Positions 1 to 13,400 of a stretch of DNA of 64,000 nucleotides are shown here, piece after piece. A program made the translations under genes and the position numbers. Under the pieces are notes generated by a model. It searched no databases, had not been told where the DNA came from, and was given only the letters and a program-made list of their open reading frames with translations. This DNA comes from Rhynochetos jubatus (taxonomy: Eukaryota; Chordata; Aves; Eurypygiformes; Rhynochetidae). The DNA lies in assembly GCA_027574665.1 (NCBI GenBank), contig CM050649.1:65500150-65564149 (forward strand), in the 5' to 3' direction. Position 1 is the stretch's first letter, and each line of letters begins with the position of its first letter.

Positions 1-3000
1 TCAGTCTTCATATATAAACAGTCTGCATGCTTTGAATACATAAAATCAATATGTAATTCCAGTTGTCTGTTAATAAAAGGTCATATTAATTTTATATGGT
101 AAATGCAGGGTACTGCTATATAAAGCAGTAATAGGATGGACCAAAGCATTAGGAAGATGAGTTCTTATTGTACTTAAAAGCTTTTAAACGGGAGAGCTAT
201 TTTTCTGGCTGAGGCAGATTTTTGTCTATTAAATATTTCCTTTGAGGTGTCCCCATGACTCCATTTCTCCCTTTTTGTTTTCCTCCAGACATACACACCA
301 GAACAAATCCCAAAGCCCTCATCCAGCAATTGTACTGCAGGAAAAAGTCTGAATAAGAGTCCCAGCATAGTCAGTAAACACAATGTGATAAGTGGGTAGC
401 TGTCACTGTCACCCAAGGGCATCCTGTGGAATACATACTGTCCTATTGGAAGGAAGGACTGAACACTAACCTCTGGTTTCTGCAGCAGTAAAGTAGGGCA
501 GATGAATAAAGGAAAACATTTTAATAACTAAGGATTATTAATATCACTAACACGCCATTAAATCACCCATACAACAGGCATTTAATGAAGGGGAATATGT
601 TGTTTGAACACTGTGTAATTGTCAAACTAACTCGTTTGGCAGAGCAGCATGTTTTGCTTCTTGAGTTATGACAGTTTCATGAGGTTGCCAGCAGAGTCGG
701 GAAGGTTGGCATTTCACTGTAGAGATTCAGAATGATCTTACAGCTGAAGCTCCAAAGTCATGTTGAAGAGAGCTAAATTCAGTCTCCTTTTTGTGACAGA
801 TCTCTGTAGTTCCTTCATTCATCTACCTGTTGATTTCCCACCCTGTAAAAGAGGCATTGTAACTGGGTTTTTTTTTCCCCTCAACACTTTGCCTTTTTAG
901 GTTATAAGTTTTTCAGAGGGTGATACATCAATAATGACCTGGGACATAAGGGACAGGGATTTATTTTAAGGAAAATTTTACATAAAACACCTTTCCATTA
1001 TGTTTTCTTCTCCTGTGTATGTTTGTGCTGCCCCAGAAACAAAACATGTTATTGTTTTAAATGGAGTTCTTCATCAGGTTTAGCAGGTAGAGCATTGTTA
1101 AAGCCTAGTCACAAACTCCTCTACATCTACAATTTAACTTTGATTTGAAATTCAGCTTTGAAGGAATCCATATGTAGCAGATTTTTGCTATCTGAATAAG
1201 TCTACTTTCATAAGGAAAATAGGCCTTCCTTAGAGTAAGGATTAATTTCCCTAACTTTTAAGAAATCAGAAGAAGTAGGATTTATGGATAGGGTGTTAAA
1301 CATTTTCCTAGCAAGAAGACTTCTAAAGAAGTGAAATACATTCTGCAGAAACCCTGAGTACATAAAATACCTAGGTATCACTGTGTGTCCTTTTGACAAG
1401 TTTCAACCTTCCAGAAATACTTACAAGTTCCTAAAAAGTCAGCATTTTTTCAGGGGAAGGCAGTCAAAATGTGAATCCTTTTTTTTAAAAAACTTTTTCT
1501 TTTTTTCATTTTAATATGATGTAATATGGCAGAAGAGTGAAGCAAGAAGTGGTCTTCACTCCTTCAATATATTCTGTGCATCATTTCATACTGCAGAAGC
1601 TTTAAAGAGCTATTTTTAAAATGTGTTGATACGAAAGAATTCTTACCACTAGAGTGAATTGGATAACATTTAGTCACTGAAGGCTTCTGAATGCAGGACA
1701 TGAAAAAATATGGGGATATCCCTAAATGTTTCTGTGTGTTCATGGTTGACAAAAAGATGTGTTTCTTCATTTCTGTATTTCTGAAACTCTCTAACCATAT
1801 GGGAAGGAGTGATTGAAACCTCTGTTTCACATCTTTCAAGACCTCGTTATGAGTTAACCACAGAAAAAGAACTGCATTGGGCCATGGTGGCAACAGGTTC
1901 CTGGTGTTCAGCTAGGCCATGCAGCACTGGACAAGGCATGCCACCAGTTTTACCTTCTCATCGTCTGTGTGCAGGTCTGTTGTCATTCTGTTAGTGTTTA
2001 CTAACCTTCCAGCCATTCCCTACATTCTCCAGAGCAAAGGCAAACAATCACATTTTGTGGTTTTACCCTTTGAAGTAACTTGCATCTGTTGCCAGTGTGC
2101 AGCAGTACAGCTTGGTACAGGTACAGCAGTACCCTGTTGTAGAGTGACACTGCTGTGGTTCCATGATGGTGATGAGAAATTCAAACCCAACACGAGGAAC
2201 AGTATCCTTCTGAAAGACAGCAGAGAAGCAAATTGGAGACTCTATGGATTGTACTTATATCCATGCTTACTGTGTCAAAAAAGCAGGGGCAGTACCTAAC
2301 ATTTGGAAAAGAATTAAGGTATTAATTTTTTAGAACCTGCAAGTCCTAACAGAGTGTGACTAGAATGACAGAATCTTTTAGGTTGGAGAAGATCCTCAAG
2401 TCCAACTGTTAACCCAGCATTGCCAAGTCCACCACTAAACCATGTCCCTCAGCTTCACACCTACACATCTCTTAAATCCCTCCAGGTATGGTGACTCCAC
2501 CGCTTCCCTGGACAGCCCGTTCCAGTGCCTGACAACCCTTTCGGTGAAGAAATTTTCCCTAATATCCAAACTAACCTTCCCCTCGCACAACTTGAGGCCA
2601 TTTCATCTCATCCTATTGCTTGTCACTTGGGAGAAGAGACCAACCCCCACTTCAGGTCTCCCCTGAGCCCTCTCTTCTCCAGACTAAACAACCCCCATTC
2701 CCTCAGCTGCTCCTCACAGGACTTGTGCTCCCGTTCCCTTCCCTGGACACGCTTCAGCCCCTCAGTGTCTTTCTTGCAGTGAGGGGCCCAAAACTGAGCA
2801 CAGGATTCAAGGTGCGGCCTCACCAGTGCCCAGCACAGGGGGACAGTCACTGCCCTGGTCCTGCTGCCCACACTGTTCCTGATGCAGGCCAGGATGCCAT
2901 CAGCCTTCTTGGCCACCTGGGCACACTGCTGGGGACACTAGCATTCACACAGGAGTTTACGCAGGTCCCGTTTGCTCTAAACAAAGCAAAACAAGGATTC

Positions 3001-6000
3001 AGTTCCTTTTTCAGCTTTATGGAAGCCAAATCTGTGTTTCTTGACTCATCCATTTCTTATACTGTAGCTCTTTCAAAGAGAATTCAAGACTGATTGACCT
3101 GGCAGGAGAGAGAACAAGGAGGACAGTGACTGTGTGCAACCACAGGGTGTTAATGCGGGAGTCAAAACTTTTGAGTTCTAGTGGCTGTTCCTTCTTTATC
3201 TCATAAGGTGATTGGATGCGCTTGATTTTGCTTAGTCTGTGGTATACGTGGTACTCATACTGGCTTTTTTCAAAGTCAGTGCTGACTGAAATGAGCATAA
3301 TAATTTCTGCCCCTTCTTTCAGATTTCTTGTTTCTCCAACTGACCTTCATGTATCCTTTCAAACGCAGTTTTTCTGTAATGTCTTAACAGTGACCAATCA
3401 GTGCTCCAAATTAAGTACTACCTAGTAGTAAGTAGTCTGCCTTAAGCATATGCAAGATATTTTGCCTTACCTCTGTTTTACAGGGACTCGTTTTCAGAAT
3501 TAGTGATGGCAATTAAAATTTACATAGTATCAAACAGAGAACAGGTTGTTCAACAGAAAAAATCTGACTGACGTGAGGAGAATTTAGTCCTGGCCTTTGC
3601 CATCTAACAGTTTTGTGAAATACTGTAGGGAACTTATTTGCAATCAGTGAATCTCTCTCAGGTTTGTATCAGCCAGAAGGCCAGTTGTTCCGATCAGCAG
3701 TGCACAAGGCACAGGACTGGGAGACATGCAGAAGTACCATATAGTAAATATGACACCATTACATACCTGCAGAAAAGAAAAAAATGCCTCCAGCTACTTT
3801 TTGTGTGACCTGGTCTTGTTGATGTGCACTGGGGGGCCATGAAAACACCAAGTAAGTCAAGTTTTTAAGGAAATTAGGCACCAAAAAGATTCAGTTCAGA
3901 CTGTAATAGATTTTCATCCGTCTTGAGGCTTTAATGCCCAGCAGTTCTGTAAGTGGGAAACAAGACACTGAAAATCAGGAACATCAGAGGACTGCTGCGC
4001 AAAAGTCTGGGGAGGTTTCTATTTTTGACCATATTTTAATCTTGTTTTCTGTGTCATAACAGTGATGCAGAAATTCAGTGTAAGAGAAAAATTAAAGGTA
4101 GTGGTGAGGAATTTAATTTTTAATGGACTCTTACCCAGAAAACTACACAAAACATGATTTGTGCACTGCAAGAGCAACACTTTTGGCTTCAACTTCTGTC
4201 TGGCTGCAGCTTCTCTTCGCTGTTAACACGAGAACATCATCACAGTTTATGTTTCATTTGCTGATGAAGTGCGGGTATGAGCATAAAAAGGAACAAAACT
4301 TTGATCACTGTGAAATCTTATGTTAACTTTGTGCTTCTTTATAACCACTGAAAGCAGTCACACGCAGGCAGAGTGTTTAACATATTTGTTCATTCATTTA
4401 CCAAAAGGCATTTTCACATCAAAACAGTGTCATAAGTGTATGTCTACCCTTCCATTTCACAGGGAAGAGATGGAGCTATTTGATTTATTAATAAACCAAA
4501 GAGCTTTTGCCATAAATCAGAATTCAGCAGCTTTGTTTCCTTATGTAAACTACTATTCTAATTGGATTTTCTTTCCTCCCAGATATTATCTGGTTAAAGA
4601 CCATAATCACATATTTCAAGTTAATTGTAACAGAACACAAATACACAGATGCTTAGATTTAACAATAAAGGACTCCTAGTTCCAAAACTGAGTCATAAAT
4701 GAAAAGGATCCAACAAACAGAGGAGGCAGAAAGACTGTGTTGCGTGGTAGTGATGGGGAAGTCGGGTAGGTTTAGTCCTCTCTGATCTTGACAAGATCTT
4801 TCTTTTTTTGTGAAGGCTTTAGCTCTAGATTTTAAATAGATTTTTTTTCTTATTATTTCTGAAGTTGCTGGCAGGCTTTCTTAGCAGAAAGTGAACTCAG
4901 TCTGCAAAATTCCAATTGCTCTCCAAGTTATTGTGTCTGTACAGCACTGAAACCATATTCTCTCTGCAGAGTTCAGCAGTCTTAGAAATCCTGCGTTTGA
5001 TTACGTTGGGTTTTGTTATTAGGTGTCTCTAGGATTCCCTCAGGGGCATTCATCACAGATGTTAAGATTTCTTTCTTTCATTTTTTTAAGACCACTGAAT
5101 GAAATTGTGTGCTAACTTAACTCTATTATGTATAGTATATTATAATAAAAAGACAAAAAATGTTTCCTTTTCCGGTCTATTCTTTTCCTTCCAATTTACA
5201 AATGCAATTTCAGCTACATTGGTGAGTCTTCCTTAACACAGTACATAGCCAGACTGATAGTGTATTATTGAAACACCTTGAGCAATGTTCGTAGATGATT
5301 TTTCCTGTTTCTTTTTTTTTCTGCCAAGGAGCACATCGGGGCGCAGAAGGAAAAGAAGCTCATGTCCTGATGCAGCAGAGCAGGTGTTCCTTAGGCGACA
5401 CAGGCTTTCCCAACATAAACATTGGTGTGACTTGGGCCAACTTCACCTACTTCAACAAGCTCAATTAAAGCCAATGGCCAGGTAGCTGTGGCTGCTAGTG
5501 CAGTGTCTCTGTAACGTGAACCTGACTACTGGAGGCAAAGGCACAGGCACGGTGTACAGTTCAGGAGCTGTAGTAACAGATGTCAAGGCCTGAAAGTTTC
5601 ACAATGTCTGTTCTAGCCAGTGATTCCTTCCTTGTGACTGCTGGTGTCTGTGCTTGTCCGAAGTGGACAGCTGAGGAGCGAGGGTCAAAGGGAGTGAATG
5701 TGTGGCTTTACAATATCTGCCCCATTCTACGCCTAATGATGCCTTAGGTGTCCCTGTAGAACGAGGTACTTCCGAGTATTCCCAGCATCAAACTTCAGTC
5801 ACCTAGAGAAAATTAAGGCTGACCAGAAGAAATATCTAATGAGATTAAATACCAACAGTATTTGGTGCTGAGAAGATCACCTGGATTTCTTGCTAAGGCT
5901 CAGGTACTTGACTGCCAACTTTGATGTAATTTAGGGAGTCTGATTCTTAGCATAGCAATCATCTTCTTTGCTCAGAGCTGTCCTTTGTTTTTGCTCCATT

Positions 6001-7350
6001 CCACCCCCACCTTGTTTACAACCTGAATTCTGCATATAGAAGTGATTCTTTCCTCCAGTGGTCTGTAGCTGTCTCTGACAGCCCATCTTCACGGTTCTCT
6101 TTATCATCTCTTGTTTCTTGAAAATTCAGGAAAGGTTTCCAGAAGTGTCAGGCATGGGTGGTTTGAATTGTGTCACATACTGTAAGTCTTTCTTCCGGGT
6201 GAAACTGGTAGAAAAATGAAGGAGGGCGATGATGGTGATACTGACATATCCTCTAGTTTCTTTTCTCTCTTATTTAAGATACAGTTTTTTTCACCTCTTC
6301 TGACGAGTCAATATCAAAAAAACAGAGACACCTGTGTGTTTCAGAGAAGCTGGAAATAACACTGTCTGTCCTTTTGTTACTGATTCTCAGTCAGCTGTTC
6401 CCATAGCCAGTCTCTAAAAAGGAGTGTTTGAAGCCTACAGCTGCTCAGCAAAACCATTATAAAACATAATACTTGCGGTGTTATCACTATTGAAAGCTTA
6501 ATAAAATGATAATTCACAATTGGTTCTTTCATTCAAGTGGTGTGCAAAACTGTTTTCTAGAAGTAGTCCTCATTGATGGAGACAAACAGCCTTCTCAGCA
6601 ACACCAGGACTGGGTATCTCTGATTTCAGTGCATAGTTTATTTGGTCTGGCAAAGAAGGGAGAACCTTGATCGTTACTTAACAAAAGCAAGGAATTATGC
6701 TGTCATAGGATGTTTTTCTTTAGACACAACAAGGCGCTAACTACAGGTAAACATATTTAGTCAGCAAAAATACTGGCTTCAGACTAATGAGCTAGAGAAT
6801 CAAGAAGGTTTTTAACTGTTAATTAGGAAAAAGTTATTCTGCTATATGTGTGAAATTTACTGTAGTAGATTAATTTATCTGTGTTGGCATAAAGCAATTA
6901 AGAAGTCTTGCTAATATTTCGAACGCTCATATTAGCTTCTTCATAATTGGCAGTATATTGACTTATGTTGTCCTAGATTTTCAGTAGCTTCGCTGAACGT
7001 GAACTATAGTGATACTATTGAATATTTTGAGCTTTCCCAGATAGACTTCATTTTTCCATTGCTAACCAGATTAATTTGACTTCTGATCTTCTCCTAATGC
7101 TTTTAGAAACTCACATTCTTCCACTTGCAGAACAAAGAAGTCATCCTTGTAAGGGAGATTTTGGAAGGGATCTAAGGAACTTTGGTGCCCAGGTCCCTTT
7201 GGTTTTCAGTGCCAGTGATCAGTGTCATTCAGTTGCTGGCCTTTAAAAAAACCCCTGACTTTAATATATTATGAATGCTAGAAAAGAAAGCAATTTTGGC
7301 TATAATTTGCAAGTCTTTACCCTAAGTAACTAACACTTTTATTATTCCAG
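1..7350 (+). other. ATP10A: ATP10A intron (3' part; probable intron 2)
   Basis: No coding exon could be supported here. I looked for the preceding ATP10A exon, which should encode the DGET-containing actuator segment, and did not find it, so it should lie upstream of base 1. The stretch is AT-rich unique-looking DNA apart from one CR1 fragment at about 2362-2972. It ends in a pyrimidine-rich acceptor at 7339-7350. Confidence 0.8.
2362..2972 (-). mobile_element. CR1 LINE fragment, 3' part with reverse-transcriptase remnant
   Basis: On the + strand this starts like the reverse complement of a CR1 3' end and runs backwards through the 3' UTR into the ORF2 C-terminus. On the minus strand 2623-2916 encodes a decayed CR1 reverse-transcriptase tail, including LVRPHLE and the later LFSLEKR segment. 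The element is 5'-truncated and more diverged than the CR1 copies at 8721 and 13704, so it is probably older. It lies antisense in an ATP10A intron. Confidence 0.9.
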
Positions 7351-7436
7351 GACTCAGAATTTGACCCATTGAAGTTCACCAGTGTCATTGAGTGTGAGAA
7401 GCCAAACAATGACTTAAGTAGGTTTCGAGGTTACAT
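7351..7436 (+). CDS. ATP10A: ATP10A exon (probable exon 3), actuator domain
   Basis: This 86-nt exon encodes residues 1-28 of the window product and two bases of codon 29. It starts in phase 0 after attattccag and ends at a gtgagt donor. The peptide contains [17 protein letters not shown], a segment nearly invariant in ATP10A, from the cytoplasmic actuator domain just after the DGET motif of the missing exon. The join to 14688 restores an Ile codon. Confidence 0.96.
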
Positions 7437-10400
7437 GTGAGTATTTCATATAATATCCTTCAGTATACACTCCCTTTCTCTAATATTGAGTAAAATAAAT
7501 GCTGGTTTGTTTGGGGCTGTGTTCTGTAGGTTGCATCATCATCACATCTGAACAGGGCTACATATTTAAGGCTCTTTTAGAGGATCCTCACTTCAGGGTG
7601 AGATAGGAGCCTCTTGTGTCCATGCTTTAAGATGGATTTAGTTGTTAGCTTTGATCAGTTTACACTCCAAAAATGAATGCATGAAGGAGTGCAGTTACAG
7701 ACACTCTTCCTTTCCTTCTCCCCATGAGTCAAAAAAGCCCATCTGGAAATGGGAGGAAATAAAAGACCAGTCTGAGAGAGCCAACAAACAAACATGATCT
7801 GTTGTACACTGCTTTTATAAAGATGAGTTTCTCTGATGTTTCTTTTAATATAAGTGTCATGGAGGAAAATCAGAAGGTGAAACTGATATTTCTCCAGCTA
7901 TGGCAGTATTCCTTTCCTCTCATTCAAAATAAAACAATTGGCTCACACGATGGGTGTGCTGGTACATTACCATGCAGAATCACCTATGGCCACTTGACTT
8001 AATTCTAAACAAACAGGGGTCTCATCTCTGGCCAAACAGTCCTGCTCAGAAGGAAATGTTCTAGTATGTGCAGAGCATTTTGCTTCTGACTAAGCTGGGT
8101 AGTGTGTAGGCATGCCAATAGTGGTGCTAGTAGACATAGGAGATGCACTCTTGCATGACTTACTTTTCTGCAGTCTGTAACCACATGGAGAGTGAGAGCC
8201 CAGGATGTTTAGGTTTTGTCTAAATTTTAATGAAGTGTGTTAAAGAGACATTAATTCTGTTTAGAATACAATGATTCATTACCCATATTGATTAGGAGTG
8301 ATAAGCAGTATTAAATTGTGTAAACGGCACAAGGTAAATTGCTGGAGTTTGGGGACTTTATTGTAGTGATGCTATTTGCCACCTCAGTTACTACTCTCAG
8401 ATGCCACAGATTGTGTAGGATGTACTGTCAACTGGTGTAAATCAGAATAGCTTTTTTGAAACTACATCAAGTTATAGTGTGGGAAAATGTGTTCCTTTAT
8501 TTAGCAGCACAAAGCCCTATGGTTCATTGAAAGATAAAATTTTAGTGTTAGACATTACTGCATGAGGGTGTGTAACTGTCTACATTAATAGAGAGCCTGA
8601 TCTACTGCAGAAATGGCATTTCCAGAAATGGAAATAGAAAGTTTGGCAGCTTTTCTACCACACTTTTGTGTGTGAATCTTAGTCCTCAAAATATTGAGCA
8701 GAGGTTGAATACTGTAGAAGAAGGGTTTAAACTGAAAGCAGGGAGATTTAGATTGGATATCAGGAAGAAATTCTTCATGGAGAGGATGGTGAGGCACTGG
8801 AACAGGTTGCCCAGAGAAGCTGTGGGTGCCCCATCCCTGGCAGTGTTCCAGGCCAGGCTGGATGAGGCTCTGAGCAACCTGGTCTAGTGGAGGGTGTCCC
8901 TGCCCATGGCAGGGGGGTTGGAACTGGATGGTCTTTAAGGTCCCTTCCAACCCAAACCGTTCTATGATTCTATGATCTGCATAAATTTGTCTTTTGTTAT
9001 GTTTTTAGTTGTGTACTCCATGTGGAAAATGTCTGTAGCCTGTAAGTTACAGAACCATATGAATTATGGTAGTACCTTTTGGAAAACCGTTCAATACTGA
9101 TTCTCTTTAATCTTCCTTTTGTTTTAATGTTTCACAAAAGATGTGAATGTATTTTGACACAGCAAAAGGCGAAGACATCAGTTTTGAATCTGGCAGAAAG
9201 CATCAGGTGATGTTCAAGTCTCCTCAGCTATGCTGCAAGAGATTTACAACTAAAGGACCATGGGACTTTTGAAGTAAAGAGCAGGGAACAACCCCTCAAC
9301 AAATAAACTTTCCTACTCTCCTCCTATCAGGGCAGAAGGCTTTTTTCCCCTTTTTAGGTTTCTTTCATTAGTATCATGAAATCATGGGTCTATTTCAAAT
9401 CATGCATTAGTAAGATGAATAGTAATTGCCACATCTGAACTGAAACATGTTATTGCCATGTCAAACGCAGATCTAAACTCTCATTCAAAATCTTGCCAGT
9501 AGTCAGTGCTTGAAGGAAAGGTTCAGATAGCTCCCAGACGATCATAGCTCACCTAAAAAGAAATGTTATGGAGATATTTAAATAGGAATACTATGAAATA
9601 GTAGACTTTTAAGAGGTCCATATGTAAAAGTTGTGCTGAGACATTACCGTCAAAGTTTGCTTAAAGTTTTGAACACTTAGTAGGTTTGTAGTTTTGATTA
9701 AAAGTATACGGGTTTTTTCTGTTTGAAATGTGAAGAGCTACTTTGGTTCTAATGTCTGTGCTGACAAATGTTTTGGAGGAATAGAAATATTTGTGTGTTT
9801 GTGTGTTGTAAACATGTGAACTCTGTTCCCCACAGTTATTCTGAAATGTGATCACTATAGGTAACGAATCAAGCACAGGCAGACCAGAGTAAAAGGAGAC
9901 ATGACAGTTAAAAATTCACAAAAATATTGCAAAATGCATTGAAACGGGCCTGTCTCTATCCTGTATTTGCAAAGTGTAGCATACACATCATTACATATGA
10001 CTTCTTTAGTTATATTGTGTTTATATAGTTATAGTGTGTGACTACACTGTATAGTGTAGGCGTGGTGCTTGAGGACATGGTCTAATGGGTATGGTAGTTT
10101 TGGGTTGATAGTTGGACTGGATGATCTTACACGTCTTTTCCAACCCTAGTGATTCTGTGATTCTGTGATATTAGCACAATCTGCATTGAGCACACTCCGG
10201 GTGTGCAAATGGACAGGCAGACTACCAGTTCTACTCAGGTGCTTGCTTTAACACTGTTTTGCACTTTCTGCATCCTCCGATATCCCAAGCATATTTCCTT
10301 ATGTTTATTTCCCCTGTAAGAACTCTTCTGTGTAAGAAGAATAGAATAAAACCTAACATGCTCCCTGCCTGTATGAGTCTGGCCAGATTATGTATAGTAT

Positions 10401-13400
10401 GCATGGCAAGCATTCAAAAATCCCATGCCAGGTTCCAAAAATAAGAAAATTGGCTCTTAAATCTTGTTTCTAGCTTTTTGTGTGTATATGGGCAAAGCAA
10501 AAGGAGAAGTAGTAGTTGGCATTCAGGCTTTTCAGCTTTTTTCTGAAAGTAAGAATTTTACTATTAGACAAGAACATAAAACTTTATCTGATCATACCAA
10601 AATAAGTATAGCAAGGAATTACAATAATAATACGAATACATGTGTGTATTTCTCTTTCAAAGGTTGTCATGAGATAACACAACCAAATTAATATAAAAAC
10701 ATGTTATATTTTTTTTAAGGAAAAAAAAGGTTAAATGTATACAGTGATGTCTCTTTAATGTGCTGTCATGGCACATATGCTAGCTCTCGTAGAGAAAAAA
10801 AGCCAAGACTACGTTTCATCAGAGTCGAGAGTCAGGAAGAGTCTGACTGATGATGTGCAGTGAAACTGTGTTTAAGGTTGTTGAATATTTTCCTTGGGCG
10901 TGTCAAGCCTTGGAAAGTAATGCCAGCTCTACCATTTGCTTTGTAAGGCACTTCGAGAAACCAGAGTGTGCAAGAAAATACTCCCTTTTGAGTACAGTTT
11001 TGACACATCACCTTGTTATTTAATGCTGGTAAACATGTAACAAGGAAAAATATAACAGAAGACTGAAGTGAGCTACCATCAGACATATGTTTTCATTGCT
11101 GTATTAAACCAAGAGGCTTATTTCTGCATGAACACTTTCAGAGTTCTGTAGCAAAGTAGTAGCTAAGTGCATCTGCTCTGTCCGTTTCTCCTAATTTGTG
11201 GTGCTTCTGTATTTTAGATACATGGATACTGCATATTTGCAGTGTCACCAGTGTGAGAAATGGCAGAGAAAAAGAGCATTGCACCTGCACTCACCAGCGT
11301 GTTTTCTCATGGGCTGGCCTTCACGTTTCAGGCACCTGAGCCACTCTTCTAAATACTGGCAGAGAAGAGTTTCCTTCTTTGACTCCATAGTTATACTGGC
11401 CTGAATCCAGCAAGGGGGGAAACACACTGTTCAGCCTCTGTAACAAGCTTAAGGTTTATAACTCTGCAGGGCTAGAAGTGGGATCTGAGCCATCTCTCCA
11501 CCGGGACACAAAGTCATAGTCTTGGCAGGTTTGTTATCAGTGTGCAGTGTACCTAAGTCTATTTTTCATTATTTTTGAATCCAGACCTGTATGTCCGTAA
11601 TTTTTTCTTTCTTTTTACTATCAGTGCCCAATCGCCTCATGTGTATGTTCTGTTAGTGGGTCACTGGGTGTGAGTGCAATGAGTTTCCTCCAGCCCCTGC
11701 CAGCTTGTCTCTCCCAGATTTTTATTTCATCCTAAAGGTCTGGTGAGCAACAGGTGACTTTATTGACTTCATTTGGATATGGAAAAGTAAAAAACAGTGC
11801 CAAATGCTTGTAAGGATGAGTGGTGGCGGGAAGGCTCAGTCTGTGGGAGAGGGTGGTAGACTGGGATCATGGCACCTACAGGTTAACATCAGATGTTGCA
11901 CCATTGCTGTGAAGCATGTTCAGGTGTTGTATAAGCTAGGATAGTAAGAACAAATATATAATCCTGTAGAACGTATAAACAAGTAATTGTATATAAAGAT
12001 TGCCATTTACAATATACCTGTGACAGTCCACTGTTACTGTCAAGTGTAAAGAATTGATGACGGCTATAAAATCATAAGCTGGAGCAATTACTTCTCAAGT
12101 AGATTTATCTTTAAAAAGTCCCATTCATTAACAGGAATCATAACTATCATTTGGAAACTTTATTGGAAATTCAGCCTAACATCCTTGTGATTTATGGGAA
12201 CGGCTAATGTGGAATTCAGCCTCAAAAAGCAGAGGAATGGTAGAATCCTGGTAGCAGTGTAATTTCTACAGTATGGAATCATTAAGAAATTCTTTCCCAT
12301 AGTTTAAATCTAGGTTAAATTTAGGTAATTCTCCAGCTGGCAATCAGTGCTTACACCTATTGGCATACTGTAAGAGGGCTGTTGGGCATCCCTCCATTTT
12401 TGAAGCTCCTTTGGCAAAAGGTGAGGCAGTCGGTTACGGAGGTTTGCTGATGAGGACAGAAGCAAAACCTCTGCTCTTGTGTCTGAGGCCAGCAGGGAGG
12501 ATGGGCTGAGCAGGGGAAGTTCTCTACTCATGAAAAAAACCCTTCATTTTTTATCAGAATCACAAAGTTAATGTTATCTACTTCTTTCCTCCTCTGTTTG
12601 TTTCTGGTCTCTAGTCAGATGTTACCACTGCTGCAGCTATCTCATCTGTCAAGCCCATCACTCTTCTCCATCCCTGCAGTGAAAAGCTAAGCATACCTAT
12701 TGAAACCCCATTGGTTTTCATTTGTATTTTTGAGCAGGGATTGGGAATAATATACTGAACTAAAAAAGACTGTGTATATATGTCTGTATACATATACATA
12801 TATATGAATGTATATATAAACATTATTTATGGGTATATTCTACTCACTAGGAGTGTTGACTAGAGGCTACATAGCATAGCCAGAGTAACAGCAAAATCTG
12901 CACATAGTCCTACTAGGCTGGGGAGAATACAAAGCATTCACCAGTGTGAACCTGTTCTTCATGCCAATCTCAGGATATATGATATAGCTCTTCAGGCCTG
13001 AGATTCTAGGTGCATGTGCTAAAGTTAGAATTTTGCTCCTCATTTAGAAAAAGAAAAGATTCTAACAATCATAGAAAAGCATGAAGGCATAACGCAGGTG
13101 TGAAGGCTTAGAAAGTAGTAAGCAAATAAAAAGAACACCACATTTTTATGAAAGGCACAATTTTAAGCCAGTTTGCAGATTTCAGGGGATACAGGATTTT
13201 AAATGCTGAAATCCAAGTAGCCATAAAATTTGGTATTGCAACAGCACAATGTTGATTTTAGTATAGCACATGTGCTTTTCCAGGATTCCTCTTGAACTCC
13301 TAGATTTTACTATTTTTTTATTGCAGTCTGTTTTTTAGACTTTGGAAGTGTGATGGTTTTGATGCTCTGAAAGAGAAGACAGATCATGTAAACATTTCAG

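Noticed and set aside
2623..2916. Minus-strand reverse-transcriptase-like open frame
   Set aside because: It is a decayed C-terminal piece of CR1 ORF2, not an independent gene; annotated as part of the mobile element.
5285..5485. Possible missing upstream ATP10A exon
   Set aside because: None of its frames gives the expected actuator-domain DGET sequence, and stops interrupt the frames tested.
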